From an uncultured Oscillospiraceae bacterium (GTDB taxonomy: Bacteria > Bacillota > Clostridia > Oscillospirales > Oscillospiraceae), in NCBI GenBank assembly GCA_910588135.1, contig CAJUOT010000024.1, positions 1-39,407 of the forward strand: 39,407 nt of DNA. The letters are read 5' to 3'. The position numbers and the translations under genes were made by a program. The notes beneath the pieces were generated by a model, which worked only from the letters and a program-made list of their open reading frames with translations, was not told the DNA's origin and searched no databases. Shown piece by piece: positions 7,418-14,913 of this stretch; the first letter of the stretch is position 1, and every line of letters starts with the position of its first letter.

Positions 7418-8076
7418 AGCTGCTTGTCATCTCCGACGCCCCCGATTCCGGCCTGTGGGACTACTTCTCCAAGGACAAGCTCCAGGGGGCGGACGCCATC
7501 ATCTCCTGCGGCGACCTGCCCGCAAACTACCTCAGCTTTCTGGTCACCGTGGCCAACCGGCCCCTGTTCTACGTCCACGGCAACCACGACGCCAGGTATG
7601 AGCACCAGCCCCCCGAGGGGTGCGACTGCATTGACGGCAGGGTGGTGGAGTTCAAGGGTTACCGCATCCTGGGCCTGGGCGGGTGCATGGCGTACAGCGG
7701 CGGCCCCCACCAGTACACCGAGCGGCAGATGAAGCGGCGCATCGGCAGGCTGGGCCGGGCGCTGAAGCGGGACGGGGTGGACATTCTGGTCACCCACTCC
7801 CCGGCCGAGGGGATGGGCGACCTGGAGGACGGCTGCCACCAGGGCTTCGGCTGCTTCCGGGAGCTGCTGGACCGCTTCCAGCCCCAGTACCATTTCCACG
7901 GCCATGTCCATCTGCAATATGTGCCCACCTGGCCCCGGGTGCGGCAGCATGGGGCCACCACCGTGGTCAACGCCTCCGGAAAGTATTTTGTCGAGCTGCC
8001 GGACCGGCCCGAGGCCGGCAAAAACCAGCGCCGGGGGCTGAAGGGCCTGATCGCGCGGCTTCCATGGGCGGGATAG
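7414..8076 (+). CDS. Calcineurin-like metallophosphoesterase
   Basis: A 220-residue protein with the metallophosphoesterase motifs in order: 'LVISDAPDSG' (first Asp; the usual DxH is D-A-P here), 'ISCGDLP' (GD), 'YVHGNHD' (GNHD), 'ILVTHSPAEG' and 'HFHGHVHLQ' (GHxH). The GTG start overlaps the upstream TGA as GTGA, with GGAGGAGG 10 bases before it, so it is coupled to the BMP-fusion gene. The DxH histidine of motif I is replaced (SDAPDSG), which should alter one metal site. It could act on a nucleotide or nucleic acid product of the operon; that is inference from context. Confidence 0.88.
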   Translation: MKLLVISDAPDSGLWDYFSKDKLQGADAIISCGDLPANYLSFLVTVANRPLFYVHGNHDARYEHQPPEGCDCIDGRVVEFKGYRILGLGGCMAYSGGPHQYTERQMKRRIGRLGRALKRDGVDILVTHSPAEGMGDLEDGCHQGFGCFRELLDRFQPQYHFHGHVHLQYVPTWPRVRQHGATTVVNASGKYFVELPDRPEAGKNQRRGLKGLIARLPWAG

Positions 8077-8082
8077 TCAAAG

Positions 8083-8115
8083 GCCGGCGGACACAGTTGT
8101 GTCCGCCGGCTTTTT
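8083..8115 (+). terminator. Terminator of the RNase J operon
   Basis: A perfect 13-bp stem (GCCGGCGGACACA at 8083-8095, complement at 8098-8110) directly followed by TTTTT. It begins 7 bases after the phosphoesterase stop and lies against the end of gatB on the other strand. Confidence 0.9.
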
Positions 8116-9572
8116 CACGCTCCCGTCCGGGCGGGTCCCCCGCCCCCGTCCAGCAGCTCCCGGAGCACGGCGTTCACCGTCCGGGGGTCCGCTTTCCCGC
8201 CCAGCTGCCTCATAACCTGCCCCACCAGAAAGCCGAAGGCTCTGGCCTTCCCGCCCCGGTAGTCCTCCACGGAGCGGGGGTTGGCCTCCAGCGCCCGCAC
8301 GGCGGCCTCCCGGATCAGCCCGCCGTCGCTCACCTGTTCCAGGCCGTGGGCCGCCACAAAGGCGTCCACATCGCCGTCCGTGTCAAACACGGCCTCAAAC
8401 ACCTTGACGGCGGTGTTGCGGTTGAGCGTCCCGGCTTCCACCAGGGCGATGAGCCGGGCCAGGGTAGGGGGCGTGAGCTTCATCTCCCCGGGCTCAATCC
8501 CCCGCTGGGACAGCGCCCCCAGCACCTCCCCCATGATCCAGTTGGCCCCCTGCTTGGCGGGCGTGCCCAGCGCCGCCAGCGCCTCGAAAAAGCGGGCCAG
8601 CGCCGGGTCGGAGGTAAGCATCCGGCAGTCGTACTCCCCCAGGCCGTAGTCCGCCTGATACCGCGCCCGCTTTGCCCGGGCCAGCTCCGGCTGGGCGGCC
8701 CGCAGGCGGTCCAGGTACTCCTCCGCCAGCTCCACGGGCGGCAGGTCCGGCTCGGGAAAATAGCGGTAGTCCCGGGCCTCCTCCTTGGCCCGCATGGGCA
8801 GGGAGACGTTTCGCTCCTCATCCCACCGCCGGGTCTCCCGGGCCACCCGCCCGCCGCCCTCCAGCAGGGCGGCCTGCCGCCGGGCCTCATACTCCACGGC
8901 GCGGGCCACCGCCCGGAAGGAGCCGAGGTTTTTCATCTCCGTCCGGGGGCCCAGCGCCCCGCTCCCCGCCGGCCGGACGGACAGATTCACGTCGCACCGC
9001 AGGGAGCCCTCCTGCATCTTGCAGCCGGACACCCCCAGATACCGCAGAATCTCCCGCAGCGCCTCCAGACAGGCCACCGCCTCCTCCGCGCCGCGCAGGT
9101 CCGGCTCGGTGACGATCTCAATCAGGGGCACGCCGCAGCGGTTGTAGTCCACCCGGCTCACCCCGGCGGCGGGGTCGTGGGTCAGCTTGCCCGCGTCCTC
9201 CTCGAGATGCAGCTCGCGGATGCGCACGGCCTTCCTCCCCGCCGGAGAGGATATCTCCACCGTCCCGTCCCGGGCGATGGGCAGGTACAGCTGGGAAATC
9301 TGATACGCCTTGGGCAGGTCCGGGTAAAAATAATTTTTCCGATCAAACCGGCTGTGCCTGGTGATGGCGCAGTCCAGCCCCAGCCCCGCCTTGACCGCCA
9401 GCTCCACCGCCCTGCGGTTGAGTACGGGCAGCGTCCCCGGCATACCGGTGCATACCGGGCAGCAGCGGGTGTTGGGCTCGCCGCCGAAGGCGGTGGAGCA
9501 GGCGCAGAAAATCTTCGTCCGGGTGGCCAGCTCCACGTGGACCTCCAGCCCGATGACAGTCTCCCAAATCAT
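8115..9572 (-). CDS. gatB: Asp-tRNA(Asn)/Glu-tRNA(Gln) amidotransferase subunit B
   Basis: A 485-residue protein starting MIWETVIGLEVHVELAT, the standard GatB N-terminus, with 'FDRKNYFYPDLPKAYQISQ' and 'RVDYNRCGVPLIEIVTEP' as the catalytic kinase-like core; the YqeY-like tail domain binding tRNA makes up the last 150 residues. GatB activates misacylated Glu-tRNA(Gln)/Asp-tRNA(Asn) with ATP and receives ammonia from GatA. The reading frame is open upstream into gatA, but the ATG at 9572 overlaps the gatA stop (ATGA) and fits the family start. Cysteines CAC near residues 22-24 and CCPVC near 37-41 form the expected zinc site. Confidence 0.97.
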   Translation of the reverse strand: MIWETVIGLEVHVELATRTKIFCACSTAFGGEPNTRCCPVCTGMPGTLPVLNRRAVELAVKAGLGLDCAITRHSRFDRKNYFYPDLPKAYQISQLYLPIARDGTVEISSPAGRKAVRIRELHLEEDAGKLTHDPAAGVSRVDYNRCGVPLIEIVTEPDLRGAEEAVACLEALREILRYLGVSGCKMQEGSLRCDVNLSVRPAGSGALGPRTEMKNLGSFRAVARAVEYEARRQAALLEGGGRVARETRRWDEERNVSLPMRAKEEARDYRYFPEPDLPPVELAEEYLDRLRAAQPELARAKRARYQADYGLGEYDCRMLTSDPALARFFEALAALGTPAKQGANWIMGEVLGALSQRGIEPGEMKLTPPTLARLIALVEAGTLNRNTAVKVFEAVFDTDGDVDAFVAAHGLEQVSDGGLIREAAVRALEANPRSVEDYRGGKARAFGFLVGQVMRQLGGKADPRTVNAVLRELLDGGGGPARTGA

Positions 9573-11050
9573 TTGACGCCGCCTCCCCGGCCCACGGGAA
9601 TCCGCCTGTGCCAATCCGTGTCCAGCTGGAACGCATGGGCGGCGTTCAGCAGCGCCCCCTCCCCGAAGCGGGGGGCGATGAGCTGGGCCCCGATGGGCAG
9701 CCCCTTCCCATCCAGCCCGCAGGGCATGGACAGGGCGGGCAGCCCCGCCAGGTTGGCGGGCGCGGTATAGGCCACGCCGGGGCGGGCCTGCAGCTCCTCC
9801 GGCTGCCCCTCCCCCAGCCTGGGCGCGTCGGCGGGAGCTGTGGGGGCCAGGATCACGCCGCACCGCTCAAAGGCGGCCTGGAACGCGTCCCGCACCAGGG
9901 CTCGCGCCCGCAGCGCCTTCTGGTAGCGCCCCTCGTAGTGTCCGGCGGACAGCACCAGCGCCCCCAGCAGAATGCGCCGCTTCACCTCGGGGCCGAAGCC
10001 CTGGGACCGGGTTTTTGCATACAGCCCGTCCAGCCCTCCGCACTCCTCCGCCCTCCAGCCGTACCGTATCCCGTCGAACCGGGACAGGTTGGACGACGCC
10101 TCGGCGGCGGCGATGGCATAATATGCGGACGCCGCATAGTCCATCACCGGGACGGACAGCTCCACCACCTCCGCGCCGCGGCTTTTCAGCACATCCGCCA
10201 CGGCCAGCACGGCGGCCCGCGCCTCCCCGTCCAGCCCGTCCCCGTACCAGTCCCGGGGCAGGCCCACCTTGAGCCCCCGCACGTCCCCCGTGAGCCCGTC
10301 CAGCAGCCCCCCGTACCTTCCGTCCAGGCTGGTGGCGTCCCGCGCGTCCCGGCCCTGGATCACATCCAGCACCGCTGCGCAGTCCGCCGCGTCCCGGCCC
10401 AACGGGCCGATCTGGTCCATAGAGGAGGCATAGGCCACCAGCCCGTACCGGGACACGGTGCCGTACGTGGGCTTGATCCCCGTCACGCCGCAGAAAGCGG
10501 CGGGCTGGCGGATGGAACCGCCGGTGTCCGAGCCCAGGGCGTACCAGCCCATACCCGCCGCCACCGCCGCCGCCGACCCCCCGGAAGAGCCGCCGGGGCT
10601 CCGGGCCAGGTCCCACGGATTCCGCACCGGGCCGTAATACGAGGTCTCCGAGGTGGAGCCCATGGCGAACTCGTCCATGTTCAGCTTACCCAGGGACACT
10701 GCCCCCGCCCCGGCCAGCCTGTCCACCACGCCGGCGTCGTAGGCGGGCGCGAATTCCCCCAGTATTCTGGAGGCGCAGGAGGTCTTCACCCCCCGGGTGC
10801 AGATGTTGTCTTTGATGGCCATAGGCACGCCGTAGAGGGGGCTCCGGGCGCGCCCCGCCTCCGCCTGCAGCTTCTCCGCCCGCTCCAGCGCCCGCCGGGC
10901 CGTCACGGTGATAAAGGCGTTCACCGCCCCGTTCCGCGCCTCCACGGCGCAGAGCGCCGCCCGGACGGCTTCGGGTATGGACACCTCGCCCCGCCGGATG
11001 GCCGCGCCCAGCTCCAGGGCGGTCAGCCCGGTCAGCTCTGTCCCGCCCAT
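9569..11050 (-). CDS. gatA: Asp-tRNA(Asn)/Glu-tRNA(Gln) amidotransferase subunit A
   Basis: A 493-residue amidase-signature enzyme. The Ser-cisSer-Lys triad is visible: Lys80 in 'GVPMAIKDN', Ser155 in 'SPGGSSGGSA' and the nucleophile Ser179 in 'SDTGGSIRQPA', the same spacing as in characterised GatA proteins. It hydrolyses glutamine to supply ammonia to GatB for transamidation of mischarged tRNA. The gene is one base from gatC upstream and overlaps gatB downstream, so the three are co-translated. Presence of the complex implies that Gln-tRNA and/or Asn-tRNA are made indirectly in this organism. Confidence 0.97.
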   Translation of the reverse strand: MGGTELTGLTALELGAAIRRGEVSIPEAVRAALCAVEARNGAVNAFITVTARRALERAEKLQAEAGRARSPLYGVPMAIKDNICTRGVKTSCASRILGEFAPAYDAGVVDRLAGAGAVSLGKLNMDEFAMGSTSETSYYGPVRNPWDLARSPGGSSGGSAAAVAAGMGWYALGSDTGGSIRQPAAFCGVTGIKPTYGTVSRYGLVAYASSMDQIGPLGRDAADCAAVLDVIQGRDARDATSLDGRYGGLLDGLTGDVRGLKVGLPRDWYGDGLDGEARAAVLAVADVLKSRGAEVVELSVPVMDYAASAYYAIAAAEASSNLSRFDGIRYGWRAEECGGLDGLYAKTRSQGFGPEVKRRILLGALVLSAGHYEGRYQKALRARALVRDAFQAAFERCGVILAPTAPADAPRLGEGQPEELQARPGVAYTAPANLAGLPALSMPCGLDGKGLPIGAQLIAPRFGEGALLNAAHAFQLDTDWHRRIPVGRGGGVK

Positions 11051-11051
11051 C

Positions 11052-11339
11052 TCACTCCACCGCCTGGGGCGTCAGATACGCCCCGCCGTCCGCCGCGGGG
11101 GCCGCGGCCAGCAGTTCCTCCCGCGCCCAGGAGGGGGCCGCCTCATCCTCCCGCAGTACGTTCACCTCCGGGGACACGCGGTACATGGGCTCCACGCCCG
11201 CCGTATCCAGCCTGTCCAGCGCGTCCATGCGGCCCAGCATCCGTCCCAGCTCCGCCGCCACCTCCCGAACCTCTTCAGGGGACAGCTCCAGGCGGCACAG
11301 CCGCGCCAGCCGCGCCACCTGCTCCGGCGCCACGTCCAT
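11052..11339 (-). CDS. gatC: Asp-tRNA(Asn)/Glu-tRNA(Gln) amidotransferase subunit C
   Basis: A 95-residue protein with the GatC pattern 'VARLARLCRLELSPEEV....LGRMLGRMDALDRLDTAGVEPMYRVSPE' (shown in parts) and the late 'VLREDE' motif. GatC wraps around GatA and stabilises the GatAB complex. First gene of the gatCAB operon; GGAGGAGGAA lies about 7 bases before the ATG. A consensus promoter and a terminator-like leader hairpin lie upstream, both described separately. Confidence 0.95.
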   Translation of the reverse strand: MDVAPEQVARLARLCRLELSPEEVREVAAELGRMLGRMDALDRLDTAGVEPMYRVSPEVNVLREDEAAPSWAREELLAAAPAADGGAYLTPQAVE

Positions 11340-11365
11340 GTCAGTTCCTCCTCCCGGCGGCCCAT

Positions 11366-11400
11366 AAAAATCCCGGACTGTACCCGCAGGTACGTCCGGG
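11366..11400 (-). promoter_or_regulatory. Terminator-like hairpin in the gatCAB leader (possible attenuator)
   Basis: Read on the minus strand, CCCGGAC/GTCCGGG (11400-11394 with 11378-11372) encloses a second stem GTACC/GGTAC, and the hairpin is followed by ATTTTT (11371-11366). It lies between the promoter and the gatC ribosome site, so it could end transcription early. No T-box features are seen and the leader (about 90 bases) is too short for a normal T-box. Confidence 0.6.
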
Positions 11401-11435
11401 CAAAACCCATGCCGCCCTATTCCTTTGGTAAGGGC

Positions 11436-11464
11436 ATTTTACCCCAGCCGGGGCCGCCTGTCAA
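11436..11464 (-). promoter_or_regulatory. Consensus promoter of gatCAB
   Basis: On the minus strand TTGACA (11464-11459), a 17-base spacer and TAAAAT (11441-11436). Start of transcription is expected near 11429, about 90 bases before gatC. Confidence 0.85.
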
Positions 11465-11504
11465 CCGTCCTGGGAGCCGCCGGGGAAATCTTTGCAAATA
11501 GGGG

Positions 11505-11533
11505 GTGACACAGCCCGCCGGCGGCGGTATAAT
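11505..11533 (+). promoter_or_regulatory. Promoter of the uracil-DNA glycosylase gene
   Basis: GTGACA (11505-11510), a 17-base spacer and a perfect TATAAT (11528-11533). It is divergent from the gatCAB promoter, with 40 bases between the two -35 boxes. It settles the downstream gene start at 11571, since the longer reading frame would begin inside the promoter. Confidence 0.85.
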
Positions 11534-11570
11534 GCTGTCAGAGAAAAACAAAACGGGAGGAATAGAGCCT

Positions 11571-12143
11571 ATGTCAGACTGGATAGAATTAGAGCGCCGC
11601 TGCCTCGCCTGCCAGAAATGCGCCCTGGCCGACACCCGCACCAACGTGGTGTTTGGCAAAGGGCCCCGGGACGCGCGGATCGTCTTCATCGGCGAGGGCC
11701 CCGGGGAAAACGAGGACCTGCGGGGCGAGCCCTTCGTGGGCCGGGGCGGCCAGCTGCTGGATGAGATGCTCTCCCTCATCGGGCTGAGCCGGGAGAAAAA
11801 CTTTTACATCACCAACATTGTCAAATGCCGCCCGCCCCAGAACCGGGACCCGCTGAACACCGAGCAGGACGCCTGCGTCGGCTACCTGTGGGAGCAGCTG
11901 GAGCTGCTCCGCCCCCGCGTCGTGGTGTGCCTGGGGCGCATCGCCGCCATGCGGCTCATCAAGCCGGATTACCGCATCACCAAGGAGCATGGCCAGTGGG
12001 TGGAGAGGGACGGCGTGTTCTACACCGCCATCTACCACCCCGCCGCCCTGCTGCGTGATCCCTCCAAGAAGCCGGACACCTTCGCGGACCTGCGCTCCAT
12101 CCGGGCCAAGCTCCGGGCGCTGTGCCCGGAGGTTTACTCCTAG
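11571..12143 (+). CDS. Uracil-DNA glycosylase, family 4 (iron-sulfur type)
   Basis: A 190-residue protein. The 4Fe-4S cysteines of family 4 are present: C14 and C17 (CQKC), C86 ('NIVKCRPP') and C102. Motif A 'GEGPGENEDLRGEPFVG' at residues 41-57 and the late 'HPAALLRDP' motif are the uracil-recognition and catalytic loops. The enzyme removes uracil from DNA, starting base-excision repair. GGGAGGAA precedes the ATG by 8 bases. It is a one-gene unit with its own strong promoter. Length and motifs are normal for the family; a family 5 identity is less likely because the GEGPG-x-NED form is the family 4 type. Confidence 0.93.
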   Translation: MSDWIELERRCLACQKCALADTRTNVVFGKGPRDARIVFIGEGPGENEDLRGEPFVGRGGQLLDEMLSLIGLSREKNFYITNIVKCRPPQNRDPLNTEQDACVGYLWEQLELLRPRVVVCLGRIAAMRLIKPDYRITKEHGQWVERDGVFYTAIYHPAALLRDPSKKPDTFADLRSIRAKLRALCPEVYS

Positions 12144-12149
12144 GCCCCG

Positions 12150-12285
12150 CGCTCTCTTGGTCACGCTGCGCCTGTTCGCTGCGCGGTTTTTATGGGGCCC
12201 CCGCAAATCCGGCCTCTGGCCTTGTGGGGAAAGGAGGCACAGCGCATCAGCTTTGCCGGAAGCGGGGGATATGAAGCTTGCGGCG
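12150..12285. repeat. Hairpin-rich intergenic segment
   Basis: Between the glycosylase and the SSB-like gene (convergent). It contains CCCCGCAA/TTGTGGGG with an inner GGCC/GGCC near 12200-12230, and GCGCAGC/GCTGCGC-like arms near 12163-12180. A T-run (GGTTTTTATGG) follows the first hairpin at 12185, which may terminate the glycosylase transcript. Part of it (GCCTGTTCGC..GCGC) resembles, in reverse complement, the RNase J leader near 3681-3699. Confidence 0.45.
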
Positions 12286-12291
12286 ACGTGC

Positions 12292-12906
12292 TCACGACGG
12301 CTCCGCGCTGTCCAGCAGATTCATGATCGAAATTTCAAACGCCGTGCGCTCCACCTGCTCCCCGTCGATGAGCTTGTGGTACCGGCGGCTCTGGAGCCTG
12401 CCCTCCAGCCTCAGCCGGTCCCCCACGTCCAGCCCCCCGCAGTGGGCGGCCAGGGAGCCCCAGGCAATGCAGGGCAGATAGTCCGCCCTGCCATAGGGTC
12501 GGTTTACCGCCAGCAGCAGGTCGCAGATCTCCCGGCCCAGCGGCGTGCGCCGGGCCGCCGGTTTGCGGCACAGCACCCCGGCCAGCGTCAGGCGGTTCTC
12601 TCCCTCTTCCCCGGCCGCCTGCCGGGCCGACCGGGCCAGCACCGTGATGACCAGCTTGCTGCCCTGGCCGGAGCGGTTGTTGTAGGAGCGCACCTCCCCC
12701 TGCACCTCCACCCACTGGCCGGCCGCCCATACCAGCCGGTCCGGGTCCGCCGTGACCACGTTCAGCACGTCGTCCACCCCAGACAGCCGGGGCACCCGCA
12801 GAGGGACCACCCAGTAATCCACCCCGTGGTTCCGGTGAGAGGGGACCGGCTCGCCCGCCGCCTCCCCCCGCAGCACAATCTTGTTTTCGCCCCTGTATTC
12901 ATCCAT
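12292..12906 (-). CDS. SSB-like protein with two OB folds
   Basis: A 204-residue protein that appears to hold two tandem OB folds. Residues about 5-95 begin 'ENKIVLRGEAAGEPV' and include 'GQWVEVQGEVRSYNN'; residues about 104-200 begin 'ENRLTLAGVLCRKPA' and include 'DYLPCIAWGSLAAHC', 'VGDRLRLEGRLQSR' and 'AFEISIMNL'. The second half follows the classical SSB pattern closely (start strand, 'IAWG..A', 'G....EGR.Q.R'). There is no acidic C-terminal tip of the kind that recruits partners in true SSB. It is not next to rpsF/rpsR, so it is probably an accessory SSB-like protein, role unknown. Confidence 0.82.
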   Translation of the reverse strand: MDEYRGENKIVLRGEAAGEPVPSHRNHGVDYWVVPLRVPRLSGVDDVLNVVTADPDRLVWAAGQWVEVQGEVRSYNNRSGQGSKLVITVLARSARQAAGEEGENRLTLAGVLCRKPAARRTPLGREICDLLLAVNRPYGRADYLPCIAWGSLAAHCGGLDVGDRLRLEGRLQSRRYHKLIDGEQVERTAFEISIMNLLDSAEPS

Positions 12907-12976
12907 GTGATCACGCTCCGTATGTCAATTGCCATCCTGCCCTGACTATATGAGGGGAGAGCGCCAAGTATGCCCA

Positions 12977-13004
12977 TTGACAAGCGGGGAATGGACTGTA
13001 TAAT
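12977..13004 (+). promoter_or_regulatory. Consensus promoter of the 135-aa protein gene
   Basis: TTGACA (12977-12982), a 16-base spacer and TATAAT (12999-13004), a near-ideal housekeeping promoter 35 bases ahead of the start codon. Confidence 0.88.
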
Positions 13005-13038
13005 ATAGGGGTGAACCCAGCCGAAGGAGGGCTTAAGG

Positions 13039-13446
13039 ATGGAACTGGAATTGACGCGCAAGCAGCTTCGCCGGCTGCTGGACATGGTGTACATCGGCAA
13101 CTGGATTCTCAACTCCACCCGAGGGGAGGACCGGTTCAAGGATTATGACGAGGTGGAGAGCCTGCTGTTCGCCCGCGCCGCCCAGGAGGGTATGCCCACC
13201 CTGTCCGAAACCTACCAGGGGGAGATCATCCCCTCCCGCGCGTTCGCCGAGGGCGGCATCCATGAGGCCATCATGGAATATGAGAACAACGTGTTTTTTG
13301 AAATTCTGGCGGAGGACCTGGCCCGCCGGGACATGGACGACGTGCCCATCGACGAGAGCAATTACGACGAGCTCGCCCAGCGCATCGACGCCTATATCGA
13401 CGAGTTCGAGGCCCACGGCACCGACAACATCACCGTGGACTGCTGA
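13039..13446 (+). CDS. Acidic 135-aa protein of unknown function
   Basis: I do not recognise a named family. The protein is soluble and acidic, rich in Asp/Glu, and predicted largely helical: 'LTRKQLRRLLDMVYIGNWILNS' at the start, then 'DYDEVESLLFARAAQEG', 'MEYENNVFFEILAEDLARRD' and 'YDELAQRIDAYIDEFEAHG'. No signal peptide, cysteine motif or catalytic pattern is seen. The near-perfect promoter and AAGGAGGG ribosome site suggest strong constitutive expression. A bidirectional terminator follows. It is transcribed alone. Confidence 0.85.
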   Translation: MELELTRKQLRRLLDMVYIGNWILNSTRGEDRFKDYDEVESLLFARAAQEGMPTLSETYQGEIIPSRAFAEGGIHEAIMEYENNVFFEILAEDLARRDMDDVPIDESNYDELAQRIDAYIDEFEAHGTDNITVDC

Positions 13447-13510
13447 CGGGCGGAGGCAGAAGGCCGCCCCGCCCAGGGGCAACAACAAAACAGCCGTTCA
13501 AGGCATGGCA

Positions 13511-13546
13511 AAAGGGCAGCAATCATTACGATTGCCGCCCTTTCCC
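13511..13546. terminator. Bidirectional terminator between the 135-aa gene and the oxidoreductase operon
   Basis: Arms 13511-13524 (AAAGGGC-A-GCAATC) and 13530-13543 pair with one mismatch around a 5-base loop, with TTT on the plus side and TTTT on the minus side. It serves two convergent transcripts. Confidence 0.8.
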
Positions 13547-13597
13547 TATATAGGCTTCCGAACTCCGCAGCGCCGGACCCATTGCGGTTTTCAGCGG

Positions 13598-14146
13598 TTA
13601 CCTCTGCTCCCGGCCCAGCTTCAGTCCGGCTTCAAACGCCCGCCTGTTCAGCGGCAGCAGCTTGGGCTTACTGCCCAGCTTGTGTTCGATGGTCTCCCAC
13701 ACCACCTCAGGGGGGACCACCTCGGTATAGCCCACATACACGCCCAGCATGACCACATTGAGCACCTTGGCGCTGCCCATATCCAGGGCCATCTCGGTGA
13801 CGGGGGCCTTGACCAGCTTCACGTCTTCCCGGTCCACGTCCCCCTCCTCCACGATGGAGCTGTTGATGAACAGGGTGCCGCCGGGCTTGAGGGTTTTCAG
13901 GAACTTGCTCAGAGAGGGGCCATTCATGACGATCAGGTCGTCCATCACGTCGCCCAGGGGGGCGCCGATCATCCCGTCGGAGATGACCACAAAGCAATTG
14001 GCGGTCCCTCCCCGCTGTTCCGCGCCGTAGGAGGGAAAAAAGGTGACGTTCTTGCCGGTGGCGTCGCAGGCGGCAGATGCCAGGAACTTGCCCAGGGTCA
14101 TGACCCCCTGGCCGCCGAAGCCGGCCACACACAGATTGGTTTCCAT
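13598..14146 (-). CDS. 2-oxoacid:ferredoxin oxidoreductase, gamma subunit
   Basis: A 182-residue protein starting METNLCVAGFGGQGVMTLGK, the gamma-subunit signature of pyruvate/2-ketoisovalerate/2-oxoglutarate ferredoxin oxidoreductases, with 'SYGAEQRGGTANCFVVISD' as the second conserved block. The gamma domain contributes to the CoA-binding part of the complex. It is the last gene of a minus-strand operon in the order ferredoxin, alpha, beta, gamma, starting 15 bases after the beta stop. The substrate class cannot be fixed from this subunit. Confidence 0.94.
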   Translation of the reverse strand: METNLCVAGFGGQGVMTLGKFLASAACDATGKNVTFFPSYGAEQRGGTANCFVVISDGMIGAPLGDVMDDLIVMNGPSLSKFLKTLKPGGTLFINSSIVEEGDVDREDVKLVKAPVTEMALDMGSAKVLNVVMLGVYVGYTEVVPPEVVWETIEHKLGSKPKLLPLNRRAFEAGLKLGREQR

Positions 14147-14161
14147 TGACCTGTTACCCCC

Positions 14162-14899
14162 TTATCTGTCGCGAATGACGCCCAGCGGGAACTCGGGCAG
14201 CATCTTTTGCTCGATAAAATCCAGCGCGTCCAGCGGGTCCAATCCCCAGTTGGTAGGGCAGCTGGCGACAACCTCCACCATGGAAAAGCCCTTTCCATCC
14301 AGCTGGTTCTGAAACGCCTTCTGAATGGCCTTCCTGGTTTTGATGACATTCTGCGGGGTGTTGCAGCTGGTGCGCTCCAGATAGGCGGGGGCGGTGAGCT
14401 GGTTGAGAATCTCACACATATGCATGGGATAGCCGTGCTCCTCCGCGATGCGCCCCTTGGGGGCGGTGGACGCCTTCATACCCAGCAGGGTGGTGGGGGC
14501 CATCTGGCCGCCGGTCATGCCGTAGGTGCCGTTGTTGATGAAAATAACGGTGATGTTCTCCCCCCGGTTGGCGGCGGAAATGGACTCACCCAGGCCGATG
14601 GAGGCAAAGTCGCCGTCCCCCTGGTAGGTGAAGATCAGGCTGTCCGGGCTGGTGCGCTTCATGCCCGTGGCCACCGCCGTGGCCCGGCCGTGGGGGGCGG
14701 TGATGGTGTCGTAGGCGATGTAGTCCATGTGGAGGCCGCAGCAGCCGATGCCGTTGATCATGACGGCCTTGTCCGCCAAATTCATCTCATCCAGCACCTC
14801 GCCGATGAGCTTCACCACCGTGGAGTGCATACAGCCGGGGCAGAATCCGGAGACCTTGTCCTCCTGAATGGTGGCGGTGCGGGAATAAATCTTTTCCAT
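14162..14899 (-). CDS. 2-oxoacid:ferredoxin oxidoreductase, beta subunit (thiamine-PP-binding)
   Basis: A 245-residue protein. Thiamine diphosphate and metal binding are shown by 'GDGDFASIGLGESISAANRG' and 'FINNGTYGMTGGQMAPTT'; 'GFCPGCMHSTV' and 'GIGCCG' are the conserved N-terminal blocks of the VOR/KOR beta subunit. With alpha it forms the site that decarboxylates a 2-oxoacid to an acyl-CoA while reducing ferredoxin. The frame stays open upstream, but the ATG at 14899 was chosen because MEKIYSRTATIQED fits the family start and GGGGACGAGAGAG lies before it. Confidence 0.94.
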   Translation of the reverse strand: MEKIYSRTATIQEDKVSGFCPGCMHSTVVKLIGEVLDEMNLADKAVMINGIGCCGLHMDYIAYDTITAPHGRATAVATGMKRTSPDSLIFTYQGDGDFASIGLGESISAANRGENITVIFINNGTYGMTGGQMAPTTLLGMKASTAPKGRIAEEHGYPMHMCEILNQLTAPAYLERTSCNTPQNVIKTRKAIQKAFQNQLDGKGFSMVEVVASCPTNWGLDPLDALDFIEQKMLPEFPLGVIRDR

Positions 14900-14913
14900 C
14901 TCTCTCGTCCCCC

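Noticed and set aside
7683..9770. Long plus-strand frame of 695 codons opposite gatB
   Set aside because: Pro/Gly/Arg-rich composition and it crosses two genes and a terminator; a mirror of codon bias.
9573..9863. N-terminal extension of gatB into gatA
   Set aside because: The frame is open because of high GC only; the ATGA junction at 9569-9572 and the family N-terminus fix the start.
11340..11440. T-box leader for gatCAB
   Set aside because: Leader about 90 bases; no T-box core sequence or specifier loop was found.
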